This document shows, piece after piece, positions 16,265-24,993 of a stretch of DNA of 64,000 nucleotides. This DNA is from Fabrea salina (lineage: Eukaryota > Ciliophora > Heterotrichea > Heterotrichida > Fabreidae): assembly GCA_022984795.1 (NCBI GenBank), contig JALIHJ010000012.1:1-64000 (forward strand). The letters are read 5' to 3'. Numbering within the stretch: position 1 is the first letter of the stretch; every line of letters begins with the position of its first letter. The position numbers were made by a program, and so were the translations under genes. The notes under the pieces were generated by a model, which made no database searches, was not told the DNA's origin, and saw nothing but the letters and a program-made list of their open reading frames with translations.

Positions 16265-17539
16265 TTAAATTAAGTTAACTGACCACAGATTATCAGTATG
16301 GCCTTTTAGTCTTTGAGTCTGTTGACCTGTAGAGAGATCCCAAACTCTGACTGAGCAGTCTGGATAGCCACTTCCAGACACCAAGTACTTGTCATCACTT
16401 GATAGCTTGACTGAAAATATTTCTCCAGTGTGTCCTCTGAGTACTTGAGTAGTTTCTCCGGAAGTGAGACTCCACACTCTGATGGTTTTATCATCACTTC
16501 CTGAGACTACGAACTGGTCATCGCTTGAAATATCCACTGACCAGACCCAACCATCATGTCCTTGAAGGACTCTAATTAGGTCTCCAGAAGCTAGACTCCA
16601 GACTCTAACAGTGGAGTCCACACTCCCAGAGACAATGTATTGGTCAGTCTTCGAAATGGCCACTGATAAAACACAATCACTATGGCCTCGGAGGACTTTA
16701 ATCATTTCTCCAGTAGTTAGACTCCACACCCTGAGTGTGGTGTCATGACTGCAAGAGACAATGTATTGGTCATTGTTAGAAATGGCCACTGACCTAACAG
16801 TATTACTATGGCCATTGAGTATTTGAGTGGTTAGTCCAGAGGATAGACTCCACACTCTAAGTGTTTTGTCTGCGCTCCCCGACACAACCCACTCGCCATC
16901 GTTAGAAATAGCCACAGAGCATACTACACTACTATGTCCCTCGAGAACTTGGGCTACTTGTCCAGTAACTAGACTCCACACTCTAATGGTGGAATCCTCA
17001 CTAGCAGAAACTAATATCCCTTTCTTCTTAGACACAGCAACTGACCAGACACCTCCAGTATGGCCTTCAAGCACTCTAGCTTGGCCATTTTCCCAAATCC
17101 TGATGGTATTATCTCGGCTACACGATATAACCACATCTCTTAGGAACCTAACAGTGAGCTCATCAATTTGGTTATTGATTCGGGACAGAAACTCATTAAT
17201 TGGCTCAAGAGCGTCTATTTTCTCTTTGACCTGATCAATAGTCAAGGGGTCTTTAGTCACGTAAACACTATCTTCTATCTCCTCCTCTAGGTCTTGAAGT
17301 TCGATAATTTTGCGGGTGCTCATCTCCCTAAGCTCATCGAGAATACTTTCATTGCACTCAAGTATCCCATCCTCTTCGTCAAAGATGAGATTCAACCTTA
17401 CATGGTAGGGAAGAGGGTAGATAATGTGGCCTTTTTCAAGGTGCTCAATAACTTTGTGAGCACATAACATGGTTCTGCAGATGTAGCATTGGCCTTTGAG
17501 TTCACAGCCTTGACGGCAGCATTCTTCCGAGTCTCGCAT
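16265..17539 (-). CDS. B-box/coiled-coil/WD40 protein (TRIM-like layout)
   Basis: 424 residues. The N-terminal 40 residues hold a B-box-like zinc finger (CC...C.....C..C....C.H....H....GH). Acidic helical segments (about 55-135) that could form a coiled coil follow. A half blade DVVISCSRDNTIRIW leads into six WD blades and the closing GHTDNLWSVNLI. From QARVLEGHTGGVWSVAVS onward the protein follows the F-box/WD40 paralogues closely, so the front end has been exchanged while the propeller was kept. B-box plus coiled coil plus a recognition domain is the TRIM ubiquitin-ligase layout, but no RING finger is seen. It is the innermost member of the subtelomeric array. Confidence 0.75.
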   Translation of the reverse strand: MRDSEECCRQGCELKGQCYICRTMLCAHKVIEHLEKGHIIYPLPYHVRLNLIFDEEDGILECNESILDELREMSTRKIIELQDLEEEIEDSVYVTKDPLTIDQVKEKIDALEPINEFLSRINNQIDELTVRFLRDVVISCSRDNTIRIWENGQARVLEGHTGGVWSVAVSKKKGILVSASEDSTIRVWSLVTGQVAQVLEGHSSVVCSVAISNDGEWVVSGSADKTLRVWSLSSGLTTQILNGHSNTVRSVAISNNDQYIVSCSHDTTLRVWSLTTGEMIKVLRGHSDCVLSVAISKTDQYIVSGSVDSTVRVWSLASGDLIRVLQGHDGWVWSVDISSDDQFVVSGSDDKTIRVWSLTSGETTQVLRGHTGEIFSVKLSSDDKYLVSGSGYPDCSVRVWDLSTGQQTQRLKGHTDNLWSVNLI

Positions 17540-17829
17540 TTATAATGGAACGTGCGGTGGAAAAAAGGCTTGTGAGAAAGGGAGTTAATTAAATTAGATT
17601 AAATGTGTTTCTAGGCACCTAAAGGATTGGTGATGGTAGAGAGAAATTGAAGTAACCAGAAATCAGACTAGCTATTGGTAGATGCTAGTTGAGAAGATTG
17701 GATTGGTGCTTCAGAAAGCGAATACTTTAAACAACTAAAGAAGGGTCTCAGATTGGTTTAGTATTTAACTTTTTGCTGACCTTCAGATTCTGGCTGTTAT
17801 CTAGGACTACTGAGTTCAATAGAAATAAT

Positions 17830-18405
17830 ATGGAAAATCATGCAATAAGGTTTTTAGATGTCTCTTTGTTTAAGATTGCTGATTCTTTGACTTTGCACTT
17901 CAAGGGATTTGGGACGAGAATTGACTTTAGTAACGAAACTACTAAACTTTATGCTAGAGAAGTCGAAAGTTGGGTGTTGGAGAGAAAACCCAAAAGAATA
18001 GTTTGGGACGGTGACTCCTACGAGTTGGACAGTTTTACTTTACTGATTCCTAGACTTTATAACTTAATTGGGGACTTGGAACTAATAGCGTTTTTGAGAG
18101 AGTGCGACCAAGAAAGGTTCAGGAAATCCTGGAGCGAGTTAGACATTCCGATAGCAGTTTATTTGTGCGATGCAAGTCTTGACTGGAAGTTTTTGGGAGT
18201 TGAAGCTTTGAAAGCAACACAAGCTAAGGAAGTTGTGTGCTTTGGGGGTGGACCAACTGTACTTCTTGAGTTCCGGAATGCTTGTGCAAATACTAACTTT
18301 ACGCTGTTTCCTGTAACTAGATTGAGCAAAGACGGAGTTTCAACAGAAGAGTCCAGTATACTCAACTTTACGCACCCTAACCTAGAAATAATTAGATTAC
18401 CTTAA
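17830..18405 (+). CDS. Hypothetical protein
   Basis: 191 residues from the ATG at 17830 (MENHAIRFLDVSLFK); the open frame reaches further upstream but without another ATG. No family is recognised. The sequence looks like a compact soluble alpha/beta protein, with no signal peptide, membrane segment or low-complexity region. Its stop codon overlaps the 3' end of the convergent aminopeptidase gene by 9 nt. It is the first non-repeated gene inward of the subtelomeric array. Confidence 0.65.
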   Translation: MENHAIRFLDVSLFKIADSLTLHFKGFGTRIDFSNETTKLYAREVESWVLERKPKRIVWDGDSYELDSFTLLIPRLYNLIGDLELIAFLRECDQERFRKSWSELDIPIAVYLCDASLDWKFLGVEALKATQAKEVVCFGGGPTVLLEFRNACANTNFTLFPVTRLSKDGVSTEESSILNFTHPNLEIIRLP

Positions 18406-19755
18406 AAAGGCGTCACACACTAATTCTTCTTCATTTGTGAAAAGTGCCTTCATCATTTGCCAGTAGTAGTGGGCATCATCAACACCCATGGTTTCTCGGC
18501 AACTATGCATAGCGAATTGGGGTGCCCCGACGTCAATGGTTCGCACTCCGGCTTTGCTTGCCAGGAAAGGTCCAATTGTGCTTCCACACCCAGTGTCGTT
18601 GCGAACTATGAATTCTTGAACAGGCACTGAAGCAGAGTCGCAGAGTTTCCTGATTAAACTTGCCCCAACTGAGTCAGTGGCATACCTCTGGTTGGCGTTG
18701 GTTTTAATCACAACTCCTCCTCCCAATTTTGGGGCGTGGGACGACTGGTGTTTTTCCGGCCAGTTGGGGTGGATTGCATGAGCCATATCAGCAGAAACAA
18801 CAAAACTTTTTCTGAAAATAAAGTTAGCAGCGTCATTGGGTTTGTCTCCAGGAAGAGTTTCAATGATTCTTTTCATTGTTTGTTCCAAAACAATAGAGTC
18901 TGCTCCTTGCATTGAAGTGGACCCGATTTCTTCGTTGTCGAAACCTGCCCAGAGTGAGATGAACGAACTTGTTTCACTGGCTTCAGTTAGGGCTTCTATG
19001 GCGCAGTAAGTACTCATCAAGTTGTCAAGGCGTGGCGAGGATATGAATTCTTCATTGATTCCTGTTAAGCGAGCAGGGTTGGTGTCTACTACACAGAGTT
19101 CAAGGTCCTTGATAGAATTAGGGTCTACTTCTAGTTCTTGTCCAATTAAGGTGAGTAAGGTGCTTGAGTGCCTTTTGGAAATGTCTCCCTGGATGGTTTC
19201 TGAGGTCTCTTGTAGAACTCCAAGAAGAGGTTTAACGTTGTTTTCTCTGTTGTACTCAAAGAGTTCCCTGTTCTTGGAAAGGTGAATTGCTAGTTGGGGC
19301 ATTGAAAGAATAGGGCGCCTAATGTGCACAAGTTTGCTTTGTAACTGGCCAGAGGACTCAACTATGACTCTGCCTGCAAGTGTAAGGTCTCTATCGAACC
19401 AAGTGTGCCAAAGTCCTCCTCCGTAAAGTTGCACATTTAGTTTTTGGATTCCATGGCTTTGGTTCTTGGAAACAGGAGCTATTTTGGGGCAAGGAGAGTC
19501 AGTGTGGGTTCCAATGATTCTGAAGCTTCCTTTTTCAGGACTGAAGTTAGACCCTACTACAAATGCGTAAATAGATGACTGGTTGCGAGTGAAAAAGTAT
19601 TTCTGGCCAGGCTGTAGGCTCCAGTGTTCGTGCTCTAGAATTTCCACGAATCCCTTTTCTGTCAAAAGTGTTTTTGCTGACTCAGTTGCATGGAAGGGTG
19701 TCACAGCACTGTTTATGAACTCTAGGAATCCCTTTGCAATTTGACGGCTCTGCAT
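18397..19755 (-). CDS. DNPEP: Aspartyl aminopeptidase (M18)
   Basis: 452 residues, the usual length for eukaryotic M18 enzymes, which remove N-terminal Asp or Glu from peptides in the cytosol using two metal ions. Metal-site motifs are in place: GTHTDSPCPKI, SSPRLDNLMS, DNEEIGS, SADMAHA and the late QFAMHSCRETMG. DTGCGSTIGP, the family signature, is present. The N-terminus QIAKGFLEFINSAVTPFHA aligns with known family starts, so the ATG at 19755 is secure. That start lies only 2 nt after the stop of the alpha-galactosidase gene on the same strand. Converges with 17830-18405, overlapping it by 9 nt. Confidence 0.95.
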   Translation of the reverse strand: MQSRQIAKGFLEFINSAVTPFHATESAKTLLTEKGFVEILEHEHWSLQPGQKYFFTRNQSSIYAFVVGSNFSPEKGSFRIIGTHTDSPCPKIAPVSKNQSHGIQKLNVQLYGGGLWHTWFDRDLTLAGRVIVESSGQLQSKLVHIRRPILSMPQLAIHLSKNRELFEYNRENNVKPLLGVLQETSETIQGDISKRHSSTLLTLIGQELEVDPNSIKDLELCVVDTNPARLTGINEEFISSPRLDNLMSTYCAIEALTEASETSSFISLWAGFDNEEIGSTSMQGADSIVLEQTMKRIIETLPGDKPNDAANFIFRKSFVVSADMAHAIHPNWPEKHQSSHAPKLGGGVVIKTNANQRYATDSVGASLIRKLCDSASVPVQEFIVRNDTGCGSTIGPFLASKAGVRTIDVGAPQFAMHSCRETMGVDDAHYYWQMMKALFTNEEELVCDAFLR

Positions 19756-19757
19756 TT

Positions 19758-20915
19758 TTAGTTATTGGTTAGAACTCTATAAAGTTTAACTGAGTGTCCT
19801 TTGAGAGTTTGGACACTAATTTGATCAGATTCTTGGACTTCGTTTTCCCACAAGTTCTTGATTTGGACTTTGCCTTGAATTCCAAGTTCTTTTAGGTTAT
19901 AGTGGATATTGTGCTTTGAAAGAAGACTCCAATTAATGACTCCAACGGCCCAATCGCCGTTTTCAAGAGGACCAGCAAATACTTGGTACTCGTAACCCAA
20001 AACAAAGTTGGCAAAGCTGCAGCCTTTTCTGCAAGTGGCCTGTACTCCGAGTTTATCTTGGTTGATTGCAATGACTTCTTGGTTGCCCAGAATTTGAAGA
20101 GTTTCAGAACTCATGCTCCCCAGGTCACACCCGATTATAAGGGGAGCTTTCACAAGAGCCCACAAACTAAAGTGGGCTTTATACTCTTCGAAAGTCATTC
20201 CTCCGTTGCCTACTTCAAGCATGTCTGGGTCGTTCCATGCTCCAGGACCAGCTGCTGAAGCATGTTCTGAGTTTAGGTAAAAGTTAAGCCACATGCTTGC
20301 CCAGAAGTCCTTGATGTCGATAGTGGTCCTCCAGGAGTTGCCTACTTCTGGACCCCACTTCCAAGGATCCTGTATTCCCCAGTCACAAATTGAATAAAAG
20401 ATTTCTCTTCCAGTAGCATTTAGTGCGTCCCTCATGGGAGTGTACCTCTTTATAGCTGGAATGGACTTATCGTGGCAAGTGTCGTACTTCAAGTAGTCGA
20501 AACCCCAGTCTGCGAATTGTTGGGCGTCACTTTGCTCATGGTATAAAGAACCAGGTTGTCCGGCACAAGTTTTGGTGCCTGCGTCGGAGTAAATGCCTAT
20601 CTTAAGGCCTTTGGAGTGCACGTAGTCTGCCAAAGCACTTATACCTGAAGGGAACCTTTTGGGGTCTGGAACTAGCTTTCCTTCAGGGCTTCTTTGGTGC
20701 AAAGCCCAACAGTCGTCTATGTTGACGTAAACATAGCCTAGGTCCCTTAAACCAGACTCCACTAAGGAATCAGCAGCAGACTTTATGATTTCTTCGTTTA
20801 TGTTGCATCCGAAGTAGTTCCAAGTGGACCAGCCCATTTGGGGAGTGAGGCCTAGGCCATTGTTTAGGGCCAAAGACACTCCGATTAGTGCACTGAGCAT
20901 TAAGAACCTAGCCAT
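19758..20915 (-). CDS. Alpha-galactosidase (GH27), secreted or lysosomal
   Basis: 385 residues with an N-terminal hydrophobic signal peptide (MARFLMLSALIGVSLA). The mature start, NNGLGLTPQMGWSTWN, is the family hallmark. The catalytic nucleophile is the Asp in YLKYDTC and the acid/base the Asp in WNDPDMLEVGNGG. The paired Cys pattern and the C-terminal beta domain are present, so it should hydrolyse terminal alpha-galactosides, probably in digestive vacuoles or lysosomes. Its ATG is 15 nt from the ATG of the divergent ELP1 gene, and its stop is 2 nt before the downstream aminopeptidase ATG. Confidence 0.95.
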   Translation of the reverse strand: MARFLMLSALIGVSLALNNGLGLTPQMGWSTWNYFGCNINEEIIKSAADSLVESGLRDLGYVYVNIDDCWALHQRSPEGKLVPDPKRFPSGISALADYVHSKGLKIGIYSDAGTKTCAGQPGSLYHEQSDAQQFADWGFDYLKYDTCHDKSIPAIKRYTPMRDALNATGREIFYSICDWGIQDPWKWGPEVGNSWRTTIDIKDFWASMWLNFYLNSEHASAAGPGAWNDPDMLEVGNGGMTFEEYKAHFSLWALVKAPLIIGCDLGSMSSETLQILGNQEVIAINQDKLGVQATCRKGCSFANFVLGYEYQVFAGPLENGDWAVGVINWSLLSKHNIHYNLKELGIQGKVQIKNLWENEVQESDQISVQTLKGHSVKLYRVLTNN

Positions 20916-20930
20916 AATTATATTACAAAA
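20916..20930. promoter_or_regulatory. 15-nt spacer between divergent start codons
   Basis: Only AATTATATTACAAAA separates the ATG of the alpha-galactosidase gene (minus) from that of ELP1 (plus). Both 5' leaders and any separate promoter elements must fit here or overlap coding sequence. It is almost pure A/T, like the sequence before most start codons in the window. Confidence 0.6.
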
Positions 20931-23900
20931 ATGAAAAATTTATGGCCTAGCCGGTATCAGAAGCTGTCAATGAACTACCCCTTATACGTGTGCCCAGGGC
21001 CTCAAAGCACTTTTATACTAAGTTCTTCCGACACCTTGGATGAGTTGAACGAAGCTTCTAACAGTGTTGAATCGCATGAGTTAGACATAGAATTCGAGGA
21101 AGTGATTGAAATGAAGTACTTAGAACTCCAAGAACTTTTGATAGCAATTACTAGAAAGGGCAAAATTCTAAGTTACTCTCCCGAGTCTAGAGAATGCTCA
21201 GTTGAGGGAGAGTTTGCTTCAAGTATCACTTCTGCCCAGTGGTCTCCTAATCAAGAGTACTTAGCTATATACTGCTCGGACTCTAACTTGATTTTGCAAA
21301 CTGCTGACTTAGAGTTGCTTCTGACCAAAAACCTAGGTTTGGGCAAGAATTCACAAATCACTTGGAGGGGAGACAGTAAGTATTTCCAAGTGTGTGCTGA
21401 AACTCAAACAGGCTTTAGGGTGTCCACTTTTACTGCCTCAGGTGAGTTGTGTGAGTCTCACTTTAGGTCAGACGAAGAAGGTCCAGTTCAGAATGTGTGT
21501 GAAAAAGAAACTTTGCTGACAAGCGAAGCAATTAGTTGGCAGCCCTCTGGTGCTTACATTGCAGGAGTCAACAACCACTCAATAGTGTTTTGGGAAAGGA
21601 ACGGCCTCAGGCACGGAGAGTTCGGTGTTGAACAGGAAGGAAAAGTGAAGCAGTTGAGTTGGTCTTGGGACTCTAAAGTCCTGGCTGTGGTTGTTGGAAA
21701 TAGTTTGTGTCTGTACACAAAGGAAAACTTCAAGTGGTACCTCAAAGCACTGAAAGAATACGCAAGTGAAGTTAAAGTAACTTGGAAAGGCACTAAACTA
21801 ATTGTGGCAGAAAAAGACGTAGAAGTAATTGAGTTTCACTGGAGGTTCGACCAAGCAGGTGGCTTGTGCTTAGTAGTGGACGGAGAAAGGATTTGCATAA
21901 CAGACTTCAAAGAAGGAGTCATGCCTCCTCCAATGTGCCACAAAACTCTGAACCTGGGGTTTGTTCCTGGCCTTTTAGCAGTTTCGAATTCCAGAAAGAT
22001 TGCTGTTTCACACAAAGACCAACTTTACTCAGTGGACTTTAGTGGAGTTGTTTCAAAGTTAGCAGAGCTTTCTGTTGGAGTTTTAGCTTTTGTGGGGGAA
22101 ACTCTGTACTTTGGGAGTGGCAAGGACCTTTACAAACTTGAAGAAGGGGTTGTGTTGGTGGAGTCGTACTCCTCAGAGATTTTAGGTATTTGTTCAGACA
22201 CTCTGGACACTGCAGTAGTAACTCTGAGTTCAAAAAAAGTTTTTAGGGAAAAAAAGTTTCTTTTTACTCTGAAAGAAGCTACTCCCTACATTTACCCAGT
22301 TTACCTAAAAGAGCAACTGGAAGTTCTTTACTTGTGCAAACACAAACTGTACCTAACAAACACTTTGCTTTGTTCCAATGCAACCTCAGCTTTAGTTTCA
22401 GGAAACTTTTTACTGTTCACAAGGCAAAACGCTCCTTTGGACGAACTGTACCTCTTCAACACTAAGGACGGGCTTCCATTTGAACTTAGAGACAATCCCA
22501 GTTTACCCTCTCCTGCGCAAGACCACTTCTACAGTCGAAGCATTGAAAAAGGCAGTGAAATACTGTGTTTGGGCGTGACTAGACTGATTTTAAAACATCA
22601 ACGAGGGAACCTTGAGGCCATTTACCCTAGACTTACTATGATATCCTACAGTTTGGAACTTCTGGACAACAAAAAGTATCTTGAAGTTTTTTTGATGTTC
22701 AGAAAACACAAAATTGACTTGGACTTTATTTACGATTACAATCCAGAGTTGTTCCTTAGCAACTTAGACTTATTTATCCAAGAACTCAGTAGAGTTGATT
22801 ACATCAATTTGTTTTTAACAAACATCTCGGAGAAAGACACTTCAGCTTTGTACTTGAAAAGGGAACCTTCGAACATGGAAGGGAAGAAAAACTTGATTTG
22901 TGACAAAGTCAGGGAGAAGCTAAGTCCTGAAACTCACTTGTTAACCATCATTACGAGTTACGCAGCAAAGTCGCCTCCTGACTTAGAAGAAGCTTTGCGC
23001 TGGATTCAGGAACTAATGGTCAAGAACCCCAGAAAACCCCCCAAAGCTCCTCACCAAGCACAAAGAGACACTAAACTGTACCCTGTGGATGCCTTGAAGT
23101 ATTTGAGTTGGCTAGTTGATCCTAATAAACTCTACAGTGTTGCACTGGGGATGTATGACTTAGAACTTACAACTCAAGTTGCTCAATTTACTCAGAAAGA
23201 CCCTAAGGAGTACGTTCCTTACTTGAAGTCACTCAAAGAAATGGACCCAGTCAGAATGAAAGCTAAGATTTGTTGCGATTTGAATAAGGACTACAAAGCT
23301 TTGCTAGAGTTGAAAAACGGAGGCCAAGAGTACTACCAAGAAGCTTTGAGCATTATCCAGAAGTCAGAACTTTTGCTGGAGGGACTAGAACTCTTCTCAG
23401 GTACTGAGTTCGAACTTCCAGTTAAAGAACTGGTTGCAAGTAGTTTGTTGGAAAAAGAAAACTACCTAGAAGCAGGTTCGGTTTTTGAAAGCTGCAGAAA
23501 CTTTGAAAAAGCCATAGAGAGCTACGTCAAGGCTGAGGAGTACGAAATAGCTGCAAACCTTGCTCCAGAAGTCAACATGAGTGCAGAGGAACTGCTTGTA
23601 GCTCAGGGAGAAAGACTTGGAGAAGTTGGTAAGTTTGAGACTGCCGCTAGACTTCTAGAAAAAGGCAACTCAGAAGCTAGAGAAAAAGCTATGAGGTACT
23701 ACATTCAAGCTGGGAAGTTCAACAAAGCCTTGAGTCTAGCTAGTACTTCCCAGGCAAAAAGTCTGCTTAAGTCAACTGTAGAAACCTTTGCTAACGAGTT
23801 TTTGTCAGAAATCCAGAAAAGCATTGACTTGTGGCACGCAAAGTACCAAAGACTAGAAGTTGTTCAGAAAACTAAAAAGGCCATGCCCAAACCTGAAACC

Positions 23901-24401
23901 TTTGCAGACGACGAAGCAGCTTCCCAGTACTCTTCAGATACCCAAACTTCAAGGGCAACTCAGTTTTCTAGGAAACAAAAGAAAAAACAAAAGAAAATGA
24001 GGAAGGCTGCTGCCAAAGAAGGGTCTCCTTACGAAGAAGATTACTTAGTAGACTTGCTTTTGACTCTTAGACCTGACCAGACCTACAGGGACAAAGCAGA
24101 CAGTTTAGCCCAGGCCTTAATTCTGACTGGGAACTTTTCACTCTCAAAAGCAGTTCTGCAGAAGCTAAAAGAACTCCAAGAAACCACAAACAAATCCCTA
24201 AGGACTCTCAGACACGAAGAGTTTTTAGACCAAGTTTTTGAAAACTTCACAGAACTCACCAGGAACCCCCAAAATGAAAATCAACTCTGCGACGTTTACT
24301 CAAGAAGTACGTTTTTGTCAGAAGGACTAGCTTCACACCAACCCCCAACTACAACTCAGTCCAGTCTGCAGAAGTTCTTGTCACTCGCACAAAGTAAATA
24401 A
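20931..24401 (+). CDS. ELP1: Elongator complex subunit 1 (ELP1/IKAP)
   Basis: 1156 residues. The first half is WD40-like (SITSAQWSPNQEYLAI, SWSWDSKVLAVV and similar blades). The second half is TPR-like helical repeats (ALRWIQELMV, YLEAGSVFESCRNFEKAIESYVKAEEYEIAANL). A basic patch RKQKKKQKKMRKAAAKEGSPYEEDYLV near 1020-1045 matches the conserved tRNA-binding and KEGSP region of ELP1. Elongator modifies the wobble uridine of cytosolic tRNAs, with ELP1 as the scaffold. The length fits the family (about 1200-1350) with some loop loss. No intron is visible. The stop is directly abutted by the ATG of the next gene. Confidence 0.9.
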   Translation: MKNLWPSRYQKLSMNYPLYVCPGPQSTFILSSSDTLDELNEASNSVESHELDIEFEEVIEMKYLELQELLIAITRKGKILSYSPESRECSVEGEFASSITSAQWSPNQEYLAIYCSDSNLILQTADLELLLTKNLGLGKNSQITWRGDSKYFQVCAETQTGFRVSTFTASGELCESHFRSDEEGPVQNVCEKETLLTSEAISWQPSGAYIAGVNNHSIVFWERNGLRHGEFGVEQEGKVKQLSWSWDSKVLAVVVGNSLCLYTKENFKWYLKALKEYASEVKVTWKGTKLIVAEKDVEVIEFHWRFDQAGGLCLVVDGERICITDFKEGVMPPPMCHKTLNLGFVPGLLAVSNSRKIAVSHKDQLYSVDFSGVVSKLAELSVGVLAFVGETLYFGSGKDLYKLEEGVVLVESYSSEILGICSDTLDTAVVTLSSKKVFREKKFLFTLKEATPYIYPVYLKEQLEVLYLCKHKLYLTNTLLCSNATSALVSGNFLLFTRQNAPLDELYLFNTKDGLPFELRDNPSLPSPAQDHFYSRSIEKGSEILCLGVTRLILKHQRGNLEAIYPRLTMISYSLELLDNKKYLEVFLMFRKHKIDLDFIYDYNPELFLSNLDLFIQELSRVDYINLFLTNISEKDTSALYLKREPSNMEGKKNLICDKVREKLSPETHLLTIITSYAAKSPPDLEEALRWIQELMVKNPRKPPKAPHQAQRDTKLYPVDALKYLSWLVDPNKLYSVALGMYDLELTTQVAQFTQKDPKEYVPYLKSLKEMDPVRMKAKICCDLNKDYKALLELKNGGQEYYQEALSIIQKSELLLEGLELFSGTEFELPVKELVASSLLEKENYLEAGSVFESCRNFEKAIESYVKAEEYEIAANLAPEVNMSAEELLVAQGERLGEVGKFETAARLLEKGNSEAREKAMRYYIQAGKFNKALSLASTSQAKSLLKSTVETFANEFLSEIQKSIDLWHAKYQRLEVVQKTKKAMPKPETFADDEAASQYSSDTQTSRATQFSRKQKKKQKKMRKAAAKEGSPYEEDYLVDLLLTLRPDQTYRDKADSLAQALILTGNFSLSKAVLQKLKELQETTNKSLRTLRHEEFLDQVFENFTELTRNPQNENQLCDVYSRSTFLSEGLASHQPPTTTQSSLQKFLSLAQSK

Positions 24402-24923
24402 ATGGTTAAGCTTCTCAACTCCAGACTTGAAAAGTTCGCAAAGCTAAAAAAAGTACTCAACACAGAGCAATCACGCTACGGATACGTGTACATTAGTCAC
24501 ATGCCGGACGGCTTTGAAGAACCAGGACTCAGGAAGTTCTTTTCGCAGTTCGGAAAAATCTTGAGAGTGAAAGTTTCGCGCAGCAAAAAAACTGGCAGAT
24601 CACGTCACTACGGCTTCATTGAGTTCGAAGACCCAGAAGTAGCTAAAGTGGCTGCCCAAACTATGCACGGGTTTTTGCTTTTTGGAAAACAACTAGTTTG
24701 CAAGTTCCTTCCTGAGGTCCACAGGTTCACTATGTTTCCTTCGAAAAGAAAAATCCACCCTACCTACCCAGACTTTGTGGAACGCTACAACGCAGAAGAA
24801 GACCAACTTAAAGTAAAAGCCAGAGTTTCTAGGTTCTTGGAAAAAGAACAACAACTCAGAGACAGGATTTCTAGTTTGGGAATCAATTACGAGTTCCCTG
24901 GCTACCAATCTTTGGTTTCGTAA
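24402..24923 (+). CDS. RRM nucleolar protein, NIFK/Nop15-like
   Basis: 173 residues with one RNA recognition motif. RNP2 is YVYISHMP and RNP1 is RHYGFIEF, with LRKFFSQFGKILRVKVSRSKKTG between them, as in NIFK/Nop15. After the RRM comes the family-specific LLFGKQLVCKFLPEVH. Nop15-type proteins act in 60S pre-ribosome processing in the nucleolus. The ATG begins immediately after the ELP1 stop (TAAATG, zero spacing), in the same frame. A next in-frame Met lies far inside the RRM, so the start must be near here. Either ELP1's 3' UTR overlaps this gene or the two are co-transcribed. Confidence 0.85.
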   Translation: MVKLLNSRLEKFAKLKKVLNTEQSRYGYVYISHMPDGFEEPGLRKFFSQFGKILRVKVSRSKKTGRSRHYGFIEFEDPEVAKVAAQTMHGFLLFGKQLVCKFLPEVHRFTMFPSKRKIHPTYPDFVERYNAEEDQLKVKARVSRFLEKEQQLRDRISSLGINYEFPGYQSLVS

Positions 24924-24993
24924 TAACACACATAATTCGTCAGATTTAACAGATTTTAACCTTAAATATGAAAAGCTTCCACCAAGTTATATA

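Noticed and set aside
2553-17539. A proven NLR-like immune system at the chromosome end
   Set aside because: NTPase and WD40 modules are in separate genes and no effector or death domain is visible; kept only as a hypothesis in the findings.
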